64,000 bases of DNA from positions 1 to 64,000 of the forward strand of contig LRBF01000226.1 of the NCBI GenBank assembly GCA_001580565.1. The letters run 5' to 3'. The stretch's first letter is position 1; every line of letters starts with the position of its first letter. Below the pieces are notes generated by a model. It searched no databases and had not been told where the DNA came from. It saw only the letters and a program-made list of their open reading frames with translations. Position numbers and translations under genes: made by a program. Positions 56,336-64,000 of this stretch are shown one piece after another. This DNA is from Caballeronia megalochromosomata (GTDB lineage: Bacteria; Pseudomonadota; Gammaproteobacteria; Burkholderiales; Burkholderiaceae).

Positions 56336-57289
56336 CTACCGCATCCGACCCAGCGTTTGAGACGGCAGTTCGCCGTAGCGAGCCTTATAGATCGCGGAGA
56401 AGCGACCGAGGTGGGAAAACCCGTGCCGGGTGGCGATATCCGTCACGCTGTCCGATGCCCGCGGTCGAAGGAGATCAGAGCGAACCCGCTCGAGCCTCAA
56501 GCGCTGAATGAAGTCGCGAGGGCTTTCCTGTGCGCATGACTTAAACAGGACATACAGCTTTCTCAAGCTCACATTCGACGCGACAGCAATCGTCTCGAGC
56601 GACAGGTCTTCAGAAAGATTGTCCCGGATATAGCCTTTGATCTTCTCGAAAGCATGGTTCGTTACAGGCGTCTGCGAATCGAGTGCGTTCGTCTCGAGTT
56701 GAGCCAGCAGTTTGCGAATCAGTATCTGCGAATAATGATGCTGCATGGCCGAATTGCAAGACGCGTTCCCCGCCTCTTCGCACATGAGCGCCAGCAGACC
56801 GGCAAGCCCCTCGATGGAAGCGAGCGCGTGAATGGGGCGAACGAAGCGCAGGCTCTTCGTGAGCAGACACCCCTCTTCCTCACGAGCCATCGCCTCGACT
56901 GCTTCGACTGGAAGCGTGACGATCAGCTTTTCGCAGTCGCTCGAGTATTGCACCTGCGCGGGGTCCACGGGATTGATGACGAGAAACTCACCCGGTTTGA
57001 ACGCGTGACGACAATCGGCGCCCGTCCACGCGGACGTGCCGCTCAACAGCACCTGAAGCTGATAGGAATCGCGGAGAGCCTCCGTCGTTATGTCGACGGG
57101 GCCGCCATAACTAATGTTGCACAAGCCGATGTCGGACACCCTTCCGAAGAGCAGACGCGCGTTCGGCCGAATGCCGTCCGGCACCTGGATCGAGTGACGA
57201 CCGACAGCAAGATTGACGTACGCGGAAACCTCTCGCGGGTCGGCTCCGGTGAACACTGAACGCCTGGGCGACAACTTGAAGGACAGCAT
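56336..57289 (-). CDS. AraC-family regulator of the dioxygenase genes
   Basis: About 317 residues. An N-terminal AraC-binding-like ligand domain (NISYGGPVDITTEALRDSYQLQVLLSG, FKPGEFLVINP) precedes a C-terminal double helix-turn-helix (LSLETIAVASNVSLRKLYVLFK... VTDIATRHGFSHLGRFSAIYKARYGELPS). It belongs to the BenR/AntR/XylS-like activator class that senses aromatic acids. ATG at 57289 is used; an in-frame GTG 16 codons upstream at 57337 is possible, and neither has a strong ribosome site. It lies just before antAB and probably activates them. Confidence 0.85.
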   Translation of the reverse strand: MLSFKLSPRRSVFTGADPREVSAYVNLAVGRHSIQVPDGIRPNARLLFGRVSDIGLCNISYGGPVDITTEALRDSYQLQVLLSGTSAWTGADCRHAFKPGEFLVINPVDPAQVQYSSDCEKLIVTLPVEAVEAMAREEEGCLLTKSLRFVRPIHALASIEGLAGLLALMCEEAGNASCNSAMQHHYSQILIRKLLAQLETNALDSQTPVTNHAFEKIKGYIRDNLSEDLSLETIAVASNVSLRKLYVLFKSCAQESPRDFIQRLRLERVRSDLLRPRASDSVTDIATRHGFSHLGRFSAIYKARYGELPSQTLGRMR

Positions 57290-57432
57290 GAGGTCTGGGT
57301 CAGCGCAATGTGGGAACGGGTCAGCGACAGTTGGCACCAGTCATCGGAAGGTCGATATCGGGGTTTACTTTGACCCAAGCGTGCACCGGTGTTGTGGTGA
57401 ACATCGCGAGGGTTTCCCCTCATCGCGCTCCC

Positions 57433-57487
57433 ATCCAGTTAGCGTCAAAGTTCGGCATCTCAAAAATGAAATTGATTTTTACTGGAT
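57433..57487. promoter_or_regulatory. Palindromes before the deformylase-like operon
   Basis: An inverted pair ATCCAGT (57433-57439) and ACTGGAT (57481-57487) encloses an AT-rich near-palindrome AAAAATGAAATTGATTTTT (57462-57480), ending 8 bases before the ATG at 57495. This is the kind of site an IclR-family protein, encoded by the next gene, could bind. Confidence 0.45.
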
Positions 57488-57494
57488 AAAAAGC

Positions 57495-58355
57495 ATGACG
57501 CATGAAAATCCTGCCTTCTTCGTCCAGGAGCCGTCGGTGGATTCGATTCCGCTGGTCCTCGATTCCCCGCATAGCGGCTTCACGCTCCCCCCGGATTTCC
57601 GTCCGGCCGCACCGGTCGAAGCCATCCGCACCGGCTGGGATGCTTACATGGACGATCTGTGGGCCGGCGCGACGAAGCACGGCGCGACCCTCGTGTGCGC
57701 GCGCTTCCCGCGCACTTATATCGATGCGAATCGCTCGGAAGACGATATCGACCAGGAACTGCTCGATGCCCCGTGGCCGAAAGCACTGAACCCGTCGGAC
57801 TACGCGAAGCGAGGCCAGGGACTGATTCGGCGCTTCGCCCTGCCGAACGTGCCGATGTACGACCGCCGGTTGACGATTAAGGAGGTGGAGCATCGGCTCG
57901 ATGCCTACTATCGGCCCTACCGACGCGCTGTCTCCGAGGCAATCGACGGCGCCATGCAGCGCTTCGGCCACGTGTGGCATATCGACCTGCACTCGATGAA
58001 ATCGACGGGCAACGCAATGAACACGGACAACGGGAAAGCGCGTCCCGACCTCGTCATCAGCGACCGTGATGGCAAGACGAGCGATCCGAACGTCACGGCA
58101 TGGATCGCGGAGCGCTTCCGACAACTCGGCTACAACGCCCTCGTGAACACGCCCTATAAGGGCGGCGACATCGTGAAATCGTACGGAAAGCCCGAGCTGA
58201 ACCAGCACAGCATCCAGATCGAAATCAATCGCGCTATTTATATGAACGAGAAGTCGTGCGAGAAGTCGGCGCGCTATGAACATCTGAAGGCGGACATCGA
58301 TCGTTTCCTCGAGCAGTTCGTCGAGAAGATTTCCAGCAAGGACGTGGTTTTCTGA
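57495..58355 (+). CDS. N-formylglutamate amidohydrolase-like enzyme (HutG family)
   Basis: A 286-residue zinc-type amidohydrolase of the N-formylglutamate deformylase family, which removes formate from N-formyl amino acids. Motifs are LVLDSPHSGF, RFPRTYIDANRS, HVWHIDLHSMKS and IQIEINRAIYMNE. The start MTHENPAFFVQ at 57495 is chosen because 94 upstream in-frame residues overlap the regulator gene and lack motifs. It forms an operon with an IclR regulator (one-base TGATG overlap) and a YfcC permease. No other histidine-utilisation genes are nearby, so its true substrate may differ. It is divergent from the AraC-antAB operon. Confidence 0.85.
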   Translation: MTHENPAFFVQEPSVDSIPLVLDSPHSGFTLPPDFRPAAPVEAIRTGWDAYMDDLWAGATKHGATLVCARFPRTYIDANRSEDDIDQELLDAPWPKALNPSDYAKRGQGLIRRFALPNVPMYDRRLTIKEVEHRLDAYYRPYRRAVSEAIDGAMQRFGHVWHIDLHSMKSTGNAMNTDNGKARPDLVISDRDGKTSDPNVTAWIAERFRQLGYNALVNTPYKGGDIVKSYGKPELNQHSIQIEINRAIYMNEKSCEKSARYEHLKADIDRFLEQFVEKISSKDVVF

Positions 58356-59116
58356 TGAACGACTACACCGTCGCGTCCGTCGATTCAGCACTCAGGCTGC
58401 TCGCGATCGTCGCCGATCATCCCCGCCTCGGATTGAGCGAACTCGCGGAGCGAGCCGAGTTGAACACGTCGCGTACATTTCGACTGCTCACCACGCTCGT
58501 CGCCCACCGGCTCGTCCAGCGCTCCGGCGAACCGGCAATCTACACGCTCGGAACGCAGGCGCTCGTGCTCGGCATCGCGGCTGGCCGTCAGATTGACCTG
58601 GCCGCGGCGTCTCAGGCGCCGCTCATGCGACTGGCCGAGCTGTTCAACGAAGCGTGCCAGATACGCGTACGCGACGGCGACGAGAGCATCTGCATCGCCC
58701 GTGTGGAGTCCAGTCACATCGTTCGCGTGCACGGGACGATCGGGAACCGGCGTCCCATCCACGTGGGCGCTTCCGGCAAGCTGCTCCTCGCATACGCCGC
58801 TGAGAACGAGCGTGAACACATCCTCACGCGCGATATGCGCTCATTCACGAAAGAGACGCGCGTTGATGCGGACGCGCTTCGGAAAGAGCTGGACGGCATT
58901 CGCGAGCAGGGATACGCACTGAGCCGGGGCGAGGCGACGTCCGGTGTCGTCGCGATCGCCGTTCCGGTGCTGGCGTCGAGCACCCATGCACTCGCGGCGC
59001 TTGGCATGTCCATCGTCGCTACGCGATTCGACGAAGAGCAGTTGCCCCAAGTCCTCGAACAAATGCGGCTGGTGTCCCAAGAGATTTCCCAGCTCATCGG
59101 TCATCGAATTCCCTGA
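58355..59116 (+). CDS. IclR-family transcriptional regulator
   Basis: A 253-residue regulator. The N-terminal winged helix is SALRLLAIVADHPRLGLSELAERAELNTSRTFRLLTTLV. The C-terminal IclR ligand domain contains GASGKLLLAYAAENEREHIL and REQGYALSRGEATSGVVAIAVPV. The start codon overlaps the hydrolase stop by one base, so its level follows the operon. It likely senses a substrate or product of the hydrolase or permease, and may bind the palindromes at 57433-57487. Confidence 0.9.
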   Translation: MNDYTVASVDSALRLLAIVADHPRLGLSELAERAELNTSRTFRLLTTLVAHRLVQRSGEPAIYTLGTQALVLGIAAGRQIDLAAASQAPLMRLAELFNEACQIRVRDGDESICIARVESSHIVRVHGTIGNRRPIHVGASGKLLLAYAAENEREHILTRDMRSFTKETRVDADALRKELDGIREQGYALSRGEATSGVVAIAVPVLASSTHALAALGMSIVATRFDEEQLPQVLEQMRLVSQEISQLIGHRIP

Positions 59117-59124
59117 TACCTCGC

Positions 59125-60549
59125 ATGTCTGGAACCATGAACAGCCCCTCCTTTTCTGCTGAGCCAGCTCCGGCTCAAAGGCGCTCGCTGCATCCGATTC
59201 TGATGATGCTCGGGATTCTCGTCTTCGCGATGGCCCTCACGTATCTCCTGGACGCCGGTCAGTTCAGGCGTCATGGGCATCTCGTCGAGCCGGGAAGCTA
59301 TCAACGCATCGAGAAGAGCAACTCACCCACGCATTTCTTCGCATTGTCGGTGCCTGACAGTACGGCTGAACGCGCATACCCGGCAAGTGCGGTATCGCTC
59401 TTGCGCGCCATTCCGGACGGTTTGACGAAGACGTCGGCTTTGATTTTCATGGTGATGTTCGTCGGCGGAATGTTCGAGGTCTTCAAGAAGACCGGCGCGC
59501 TCGATTCCGGCCTCAACAAGCTGGTAGCCGTTTCGAAGGGCAACCTCTATCTGCTCGCGCCGATCCTCATACTCGCCATCGGCCTGGGAAGCACCTTCCT
59601 GGGCCTGATGTCCGAATATCTGGTCCTGCTTCCCGTGGTCCTCGCGCTGGGTGAACGGCTCAAGCTGAGTCCGATTCTTTCCCTGGCCATGCTCGCATTC
59701 GGCGCTAAGCTCGGCTACATCGCCTCGGTGAGCAACCCTATCGTGCTGCCCGTCGCTCAAGGCATCGCCGGTGTGCCGCTGTTCAGCGGTGCGGCCGTAC
59801 GCTTTGTCGTGTTCGTCGTCGCCATCCTTTCCGCTATCGGTTACTTCATCTACTGCCTGCATCGCACCGGGTATCAGGCGATTCGTTCATCGCCGGCCGA
59901 TTCGAAAATCACGGCCTCCCAGAAGGGCGTCCTTCTGCTCATGGCGCTCGCCACCGTGGTCCTCGTGTGGGCAGCGCCCGAGTTCAAGTGGCACAACGGC
60001 GAACTCAGCGCGTTCTATATCTTCCTGGCAGGGGTAATCGCGCTAACCGGAAAGCTCAGCGCCCGAGAGGCGGCCGATGCGTTCGTGCAAGGGATGAAGG
60101 GAATGATGCTGGCTGCGCTGTTGATCGGGTTGGCGGCGACCATCGAAATCATTCTTCAGCGCAGCATGGTCCTCGACACGGTCATCGATAAACTCTCGTC
60201 GACAGTCACCGGCCAGCCTCCGGCCATCGTCGCGATGGGCATCATGGCCATCGAAGCCGTGCTCGACTTGCTGGTCCCGTCCACTTCAGGAAAGGCAGCG
60301 ATCAGCATGCCGATTCTGGCGCCGATTGCTCATATTTCCGGATTGAGCCCGCAGACCTGCGTGCTTTCGTTTCTTCTCGGTAACGGAATCATGGGCATCA
60401 TCAATCCCGCCTCCGGGCTCACCCTGGCATTTCTCGCCATCTCCAAAGTGGGTTATGGACAGTGGGTTCGCTTCGCAATGCCGCTGGTTTTGATTCTGAT
60501 CGGCGTCGCGCTTGTGACAGTCACGCTCGCGGCGAACTTCGGTTACTAA
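59125..60549 (+). CDS. YfcC/DcuC-like permease
   Basis: A 474-residue inner-membrane carrier with about twelve helices, of the YfcC family (C4-dicarboxylate uptake-like, IT superfamily). Characteristic parts are LLRAIPDGLTKTSALIFMVMFVGGMFEVFKKTGALD, AFGAKLGYIASVSNPIVLPVAQGIAG and LDLLVPSTSGKAAISMPILAPIA. A second ATG four codons in (59137) is possible. As third gene of the hydrolase-IclR operon, 8 bases after IclR, it probably imports the hydrolase substrate. The family is linked to short-chain or basic organic compounds. The substrate here is unknown. Confidence 0.85.
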   Translation: MSGTMNSPSFSAEPAPAQRRSLHPILMMLGILVFAMALTYLLDAGQFRRHGHLVEPGSYQRIEKSNSPTHFFALSVPDSTAERAYPASAVSLLRAIPDGLTKTSALIFMVMFVGGMFEVFKKTGALDSGLNKLVAVSKGNLYLLAPILILAIGLGSTFLGLMSEYLVLLPVVLALGERLKLSPILSLAMLAFGAKLGYIASVSNPIVLPVAQGIAGVPLFSGAAVRFVVFVVAILSAIGYFIYCLHRTGYQAIRSSPADSKITASQKGVLLLMALATVVLVWAAPEFKWHNGELSAFYIFLAGVIALTGKLSAREAADAFVQGMKGMMLAALLIGLAATIEIILQRSMVLDTVIDKLSSTVTGQPPAIVAMGIMAIEAVLDLLVPSTSGKAAISMPILAPIAHISGLSPQTCVLSFLLGNGIMGIINPASGLTLAFLAISKVGYGQWVRFAMPLVLILIGVALVTVTLAANFGY

Positions 60550-60647
60550 CGTGCAGACAATAACATTGGATGCGAGCGCCTTTAGCGAGTCAGCCTTTTT
60601 GATGAAGGGTGTGTCATAGTTCATTGAGCTACCACACGGAGGCGGAC

Positions 60648-61373
60648 ATGACCACACTCGAAAAAATTCAGGCGCGTATGAAGAAGCTTCAGGCACAGGC
60701 GGAAACGCTTCTCGCCAGGCAAGCGCAAGCCGCAGTGGACCAGATACGCGATTTGATGCTGAAGCACGGGCTCACTACGGCAGACATCGAAGCCAAGGCG
60801 AAAGCGAAGAGAGAAGCAAAGGCAAACGGTCGCACTACTGTCGGTCGAGGCGTCAAGGCGTCGGTCAAGAGCACGGGGAAATTGCCGGCTAAGTATCTCA
60901 ATCCGAAGACAGGCGAAACGTGGAGCGGCCATGCTCGACCACCGGCCTGGATTAAAGACGTAAAAGACCGCACAAAATTTCTTATCGACGGAGCCAAAAC
61001 CGCGTCGCCAGCAAAGAAGGGCGGAGCTTCCAAAGGAAAATCAGAAGGTACGCTGTCAGCGAAGTATCGAGATCCCAAATCCGGCGCTACCTGGAGCGGT
61101 CGCGGCCCTGCTCCCAAATGGTTAGCCTCGGCGAAGGACCGAAGCAAGTTTTTGATTGAACAAGCGGCTGCCGTTCCGAAGGTTGCATCTAGCAAGTCGA
61201 AAACGGCATCGAAAAAGTCGGCGAGCGTAAAGAAGGCGGCGAAGAAGCCCTCCACAAAGACAGCCGTTACCGCAAAAAAGGCTGCTGCTCGTAAAAGGAC
61301 CCCGCGAAAGGTCGCGCCTGCGACGGCAACAACGATGCCGACGCCTGAAGCAACGAGCACCGCATCGGCCTAG
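60648..61373 (+). CDS. H-NS-like nucleoid protein with duplicated DNA-binding motif and histone-like tail
   Basis: A 241-residue basic protein. Residues 1-55 form an H-NS-type coiled coil (TLEKIQARMKKLQAQAETLLAR). The C-terminal H-NS DNA-binding element occurs twice: residues 79-113 (TWSGHARPPAWIKDVKDRTKF) and 136-170 (TWSGRGPAPKWLASAKDRSKF). Residues 175-228 form a Lys/Ala/Ser-rich tail like histone H1 or AlgP. Ordinary betaproteobacterial H-NS proteins have one such element and about 100 residues. The start at 60648 follows a GGAGG site. It should bind DNA and may silence the AT-richer surroundings. Confidence 0.85.
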   Translation: MTTLEKIQARMKKLQAQAETLLARQAQAAVDQIRDLMLKHGLTTADIEAKAKAKREAKANGRTTVGRGVKASVKSTGKLPAKYLNPKTGETWSGHARPPAWIKDVKDRTKFLIDGAKTASPAKKGGASKGKSEGTLSAKYRDPKSGATWSGRGPAPKWLASAKDRSKFLIEQAAAVPKVASSKSKTASKKSASVKKAAKKPSTKTAVTAKKAAARKRTPRKVAPATATTMPTPEATSTASA

Positions 61374-61400
61374 CATTCACGGCGACATTCGGCACGCGGA

Positions 61401-61772
61401 TCACCTGTGCTTTGTTGCCCGTCGCCGTGGTTTCGGCGCGACGCCAATGCGCGAATCACGTGAAAGTACCAGCGTAGTGACGCGACGGGCAACATCCTCG
61501 AACGCGGGATCGCTTTGCTTGACGCAAAGCCATTTCCCGAGAATCGGATGGGGGTGCAGGGCGGGCATTTCATCGATAAGCGCTGAATGTCGTTCCTGCG
61601 ATGTGCATACCAGCAAACCATTCCACGGTTCGTCCCGGTCAGCTACCACGAGACATAGCAAGCCGTCGACGTACGCCGCGTCACAGCCGAACATTCGCTT
61701 CCTGAAATACGTCTCGTCGCTCTCGAGCGGCTCGAGAATCCAGAGCAACGAGTTTCTGACCTTGGATGGCAT
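61401..61772 (-). CDS. Small protein, possibly TfoX/YjbR-like
   Basis: A 123-residue protein without signal or membrane segment. FRKRMFGCDAAYVDGLLCLVVADRD and WNGLLVCTSQE recall the N-terminal domain of TfoX/Sxy or YjbR-type proteins (a mixed alpha/beta DNA- or ligand-binding fold). The basic tail KPRRRATKHR is short. The match is weak and the function is unknown. It is convergent with the H-NS-like gene, 27 bases away. Confidence 0.55.
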   Translation of the reverse strand: MPSKVRNSLLWILEPLESDETYFRKRMFGCDAAYVDGLLCLVVADRDEPWNGLLVCTSQERHSALIDEMPALHPHPILGKWLCVKQSDPAFEDVARRVTTLVLSRDSRIGVAPKPRRRATKHR

Positions 61773-61802
61773 CGGGTATTCAGCGCGACCACGGCGAACA
61801 GC

Positions 61803-62423
61803 CTACCTCTCGCCGGATGGGGAGCGACGCTTCTTGTAGCTCACCGCGACCGGCGCGGCAGGCGTAGAAGTAGGCGCGTACGGAGATTCGGCGGGGCCGG
61901 ACTCCTGCGTGGCCGCAAACAAGGCATCGTTGAGCGATTCCTCAAATGGCTGCGCCGAGTCGCCGCCGTCCCAGTCGTCTGTCTGAATGGCTGGATTCTT
62001 GTCGCCCTCTTGGGGGGCGGCATCGATAGCTTGTGTGGGAATTGCCTGAAGATCGTTCAGCGTGCCGGACAGCGCCCACTGTGCCGCAAGCTCCTGCGCC
62101 CGGGCATATGAACATGTGATGACGCCTCGAATGGTTTCCGCCTGCAGCGCGCGCCGAGCCGAAAGCGTTTCTGCGTCGACGTGCTGGTCATCGGCCAGCA
62201 TGAGCGCAGATATGCCCAGAGAATTTGCCTCGCCTGCCTGCAGTCTCGCGTTCGTCGCGACTAACTCACGCCATCGGTCGAACCCACATCCTGACGCCAC
62301 GGCTTCGAGCGCCTGATTCAAACGCAATGCGTTCTTGCCGCCGGCCAGCTCCTGCAGCAGCTCGGCCTTTTCCTGCGCGGCGTCGGACGAAATCAAGTAG
62401 CGCGCGTTTGCCTCGTTTGCCAT
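61803..62423 (-). CDS. Hypothetical protein with glyoxalase-like helical N-terminus, unknown
   Basis: A 206-residue protein. Residues 1-130 are predicted helical (AAQEKAELLQELAGGKNALRLNQALEAVASGCGFDRWRELV), and the last 75 residues are acidic and Pro/Ser-rich (TDDWDGGDSAQPFEE, SPYAPTSTPAAP) with a basic end (SYKKRRSPSGER). I do not recognise the family. It may be a toxin-antitoxin- or plasmid-type accessory protein, but nothing specific supports this. It lies 30 bases upstream of the previous gene on the same strand, so the two may be co-transcribed. Confidence 0.5.
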   Translation of the reverse strand: MANEANARYLISSDAAQEKAELLQELAGGKNALRLNQALEAVASGCGFDRWRELVATNARLQAGEANSLGISALMLADDQHVDAETLSARRALQAETIRGVITCSYARAQELAAQWALSGTLNDLQAIPTQAIDAAPQEGDKNPAIQTDDWDGGDSAQPFEESLNDALFAATQESGPAESPYAPTSTPAAPVAVSYKKRRSPSGER

Positions 62424-62599
62424 ACCTAGGTCGTCCCCCTGCCACTCCTGCCGCCTGGCGTGTTAAACGCTCCCAGCGGCTCTGATTACATAAGCCGTCA
62501 CGAGCACTCAAAAACCCGTTGTCTTCACACCGCGCCACCTTACACCCGATGCGTGACAGCTTCAACCTGCAGAGACGAGGACCTGCCAACTCGCGTACA

Positions 62600-64000
62600 T
62601 CAATTGCTTTTGGAATCATCGTTCAACGAATGCTGGTTCCAGACCTTTCCGATCAGCCATTGGAAAAGCGAGTGGTCTTTTTCGTGTTCGACAGGTATCG
62701 GCATGGCGAGCTTGCCGAGCTTATCCTGCCGATACGCCAAAAGCTGACACATCTGCTTCGCGACCTCGGGGTGGTCTTTGAGAAACGAAGTCATGTCGTC
62801 CTTGGCCAACTGGAACAGAACGGACGGCGTGAGGGTCGAGATGGACACTTGCATCGCGAGTCCGGCGAGCAATCCCGCTTCCCCGAATGCTTCTCCCGGC
62901 CCGATGCGAGCAATTTCGCGCGGGCCTGCCGATTCGGCGACCGCGACCGAGAGCACGCCCGAATGCACGATGGACAGGCTGTCGGGCACCGTGTCGGGCG
63001 CCAGAACCTGATGATTCGCCTGATATTCGTGTCGGGACAGGCGCTTCGCCAGCCGCGTGAATTCTTCGCCAGTGAGGCTGTCGAACAGACTCACGCGCTT
63101 CAGTAACAACTCTTTTTCGTCTCTCGACGCCACGGCGGGCGCCGCCACGCCGAGCGCGCGTAACGGGACATCGGCGGCCGCGAGGTGGCGATAACAAAGG
63201 TCGAAAAGCTCGCTGGATACAGCCAGCTTCTTGTTCATATCATCCACGAACGCCACCACTTCATACTGGACCGAATTGGTGGTGGTGCGCTTCATACGAG
63301 CGTAAGGCGCCGGCGTCGCGAGTATGACGTTGCAGCCGGTGAGCGCGCGTTCCAAAGCGTCCAGCACGGTCCTCGGACGCGCCTCGGGTTCGATCTCGAG
63401 AATGAGCGATAACCCGTGGACGTCTCCCGGCCTGCTGTTGTTGGTGATTTTCGCTTTCGCCGCGACCGCGTTAGGCACGATGAGCGTGTTGCCCTGTCCC
63501 GTCAGCAAATGCGTCGCGCGCCAGTTCATCTCGACGACCTTGCCTTCTACGTCGTCGATCGTCACCCAGTCGCCTATCGCGTAAGGCTCCGTCGTGTTGA
63601 TGACGATGCCAGCGAAGACGTCGCTCAGCGTGCTCTGGATGGCGAGGCCCAACACGATGGCGAGCGCGCCCGACGTCGCGACCAGTCCGCGCACGGGCAG
63701 TTCGAGTACGAAGCCCAGGGCGGCCACTGCCGCGGCGAGAAAGACCACGGCGCCGAACACGTCCGAGAACAGACGCTGCTTTCTCCAGGCGCGCGGAAGC
63801 AGCAGCGTGTCGAGCGAGAGGGTCAGCAGACGCGCACCCATCAACCACCAGATGATTTCGAGAACCTGCCCCGACCAGTGCAATTCGACGACGTCGGCGT
63901 AAGGCGCCTGCGTGAACGGACTCAGACCGGAGGAAAAGAGTACCCAGCTCAATCCGAAGAAGAGCGCGAGCCGTATGAAGAGCCGCGCCAGGTCATTCGC
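62600..64000 (-). CDS. MscS-type mechanosensitive channel with cyclic-nucleotide-binding-like domain (5' partial)
   Basis: The gene runs off the right edge; 466 codons are visible and the true start lies outside. Several membrane helices precede the MscS pore and beta domain (TLSDVFAGIVINTTEPYAIGDWVTIDD, NTLIVPNAVAAKAKITNNSRP). After about residue 290 comes a cNMP-binding-like domain (LFDSLTGEEFTRLAKRLSRHEYQ, GEAFGEAGLLAG). The arginine that binds the cyclic phosphate in active domains (PRxA after the FGE motif) is absent; Met/Gln stand there. It may therefore respond to something else or be purely structural. Confidence 0.85.
   Translation of the reverse strand, partial: ANDLARLFIRLALFFGLSWVLFSSGLSPFTQAPYADVVELHWSGQVLEIIWWLMGARLLTLSLDTLLLPRAWRKQRLFSDVFGAVVFLAAAVAALGFVLELPVRGLVATSGALAIVLGLAIQSTLSDVFAGIVINTTEPYAIGDWVTIDDVEGKVVEMNWRATHLLTGQGNTLIVPNAVAAKAKITNNSRPGDVHGLSLILEIEPEARPRTVLDALERALTGCNVILATPAPYARMKRTTTNSVQYEVVAFVDDMNKKLAVSSELFDLCYRHLAAADVPLRALGVAAPAVASRDEKELLLKRVSLFDSLTGEEFTRLAKRLSRHEYQANHQVLAPDTVPDSLSIVHSGVLSVAVAESAGPREIARIGPGEAFGEAGLLAGLAMQVSISTLTPSVLFQLAKDDMTSFLKDHPEVAKQMCQLLAYRQDKLGKLAMPIPVEHEKDHSLFQWLIGKVWNQHSLNDDSKSN

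Noticed and set aside
57213-57494. 94-residue N-terminal extension of the N-formylglutamate-amidohydrolase-like protein
   Set aside because: It overlaps the AraC gene on the other strand, has no family residues, and the conserved protein begins at MTHENPAFF.

Overview
The window is GC-rich, densely coded chromosomal DNA from a betaproteobacterium of the Burkholderia group (Burkholderia, Paraburkholderia or Caballeronia). The evidence is gene order and protein family: a BpeR/BpeAB-OprB type efflux locus, the fba-pyk-pgk and purC-purE-purK-tsaC block, ilvE/zinc finger/waaF, pilin beside a PglL-type glycosyltransferase, sucCD-recX-recA, and a TctDE-like two-component system. No rRNA, CRISPR array, IS element, integrase or prophage was recognised. 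There is one tRNA.

Layout. 0.1-13.5 kb: two tandem paralogous tripartite RND efflux operons on the minus strand (adaptor, pump, outer-membrane factor), with one divergent TetR repressor beyond the second. 13.5-21 kb: envelope genes: a CoxG-like membrane-anchored protein, DUF427, an exported protein, a DegP/MucD protease, a QseBC/PmrAB-like two-component system and the penicillin-binding protein DacB. Two CTTAA-N6-CTTAA boxes suggest that the response regulator controls itself and the protease. 21-23 kb: a lipoprotein esterase and a toxin-antitoxin pair. 23-35.4 kb: housekeeping metabolism (tRNA modification, purines, glycolysis, AzlCD export, branched-chain aminotransferase, LPS heptosyltransferase). 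35.5-43.9 kb: small conserved genes, a BepA-like M48 protease, moaC, PglL, pilin and TerC. 43.9-49.1 kb: sucCD, DUF2889, recX and recA with a clear LexA box. 49.3-53.5 kb: a TctDE-like sensor/regulator pair and an MHS-family carrier.

From about 53.6 kb, starting at a tRNA-Met gene with a consensus promoter and terminator, the DNA becomes visibly less GC-rich and looks accessory. It holds a two-subunit Rieske aromatic-acid dioxygenase (AntAB/BenAB-like) with no reductase gene, an AraC regulator, a divergent operon of an N-formylglutamate-amidohydrolase-like enzyme with an IclR regulator and a YfcC-type permease, an H-NS-like protein with a duplicated DNA-binding motif and histone-like tail, two poorly known proteins, and a partial MscS-type channel with a cyclic-nucleotide-binding-like tail.

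The observations most worth following are the two response-regulator boxes, the AcrR-type operator shared by the single TetR gene and pump 2 with different palindromes at pump 1, the reductase-less dioxygenase beside a deformylase-like operon, and the double-headed H-NS protein.
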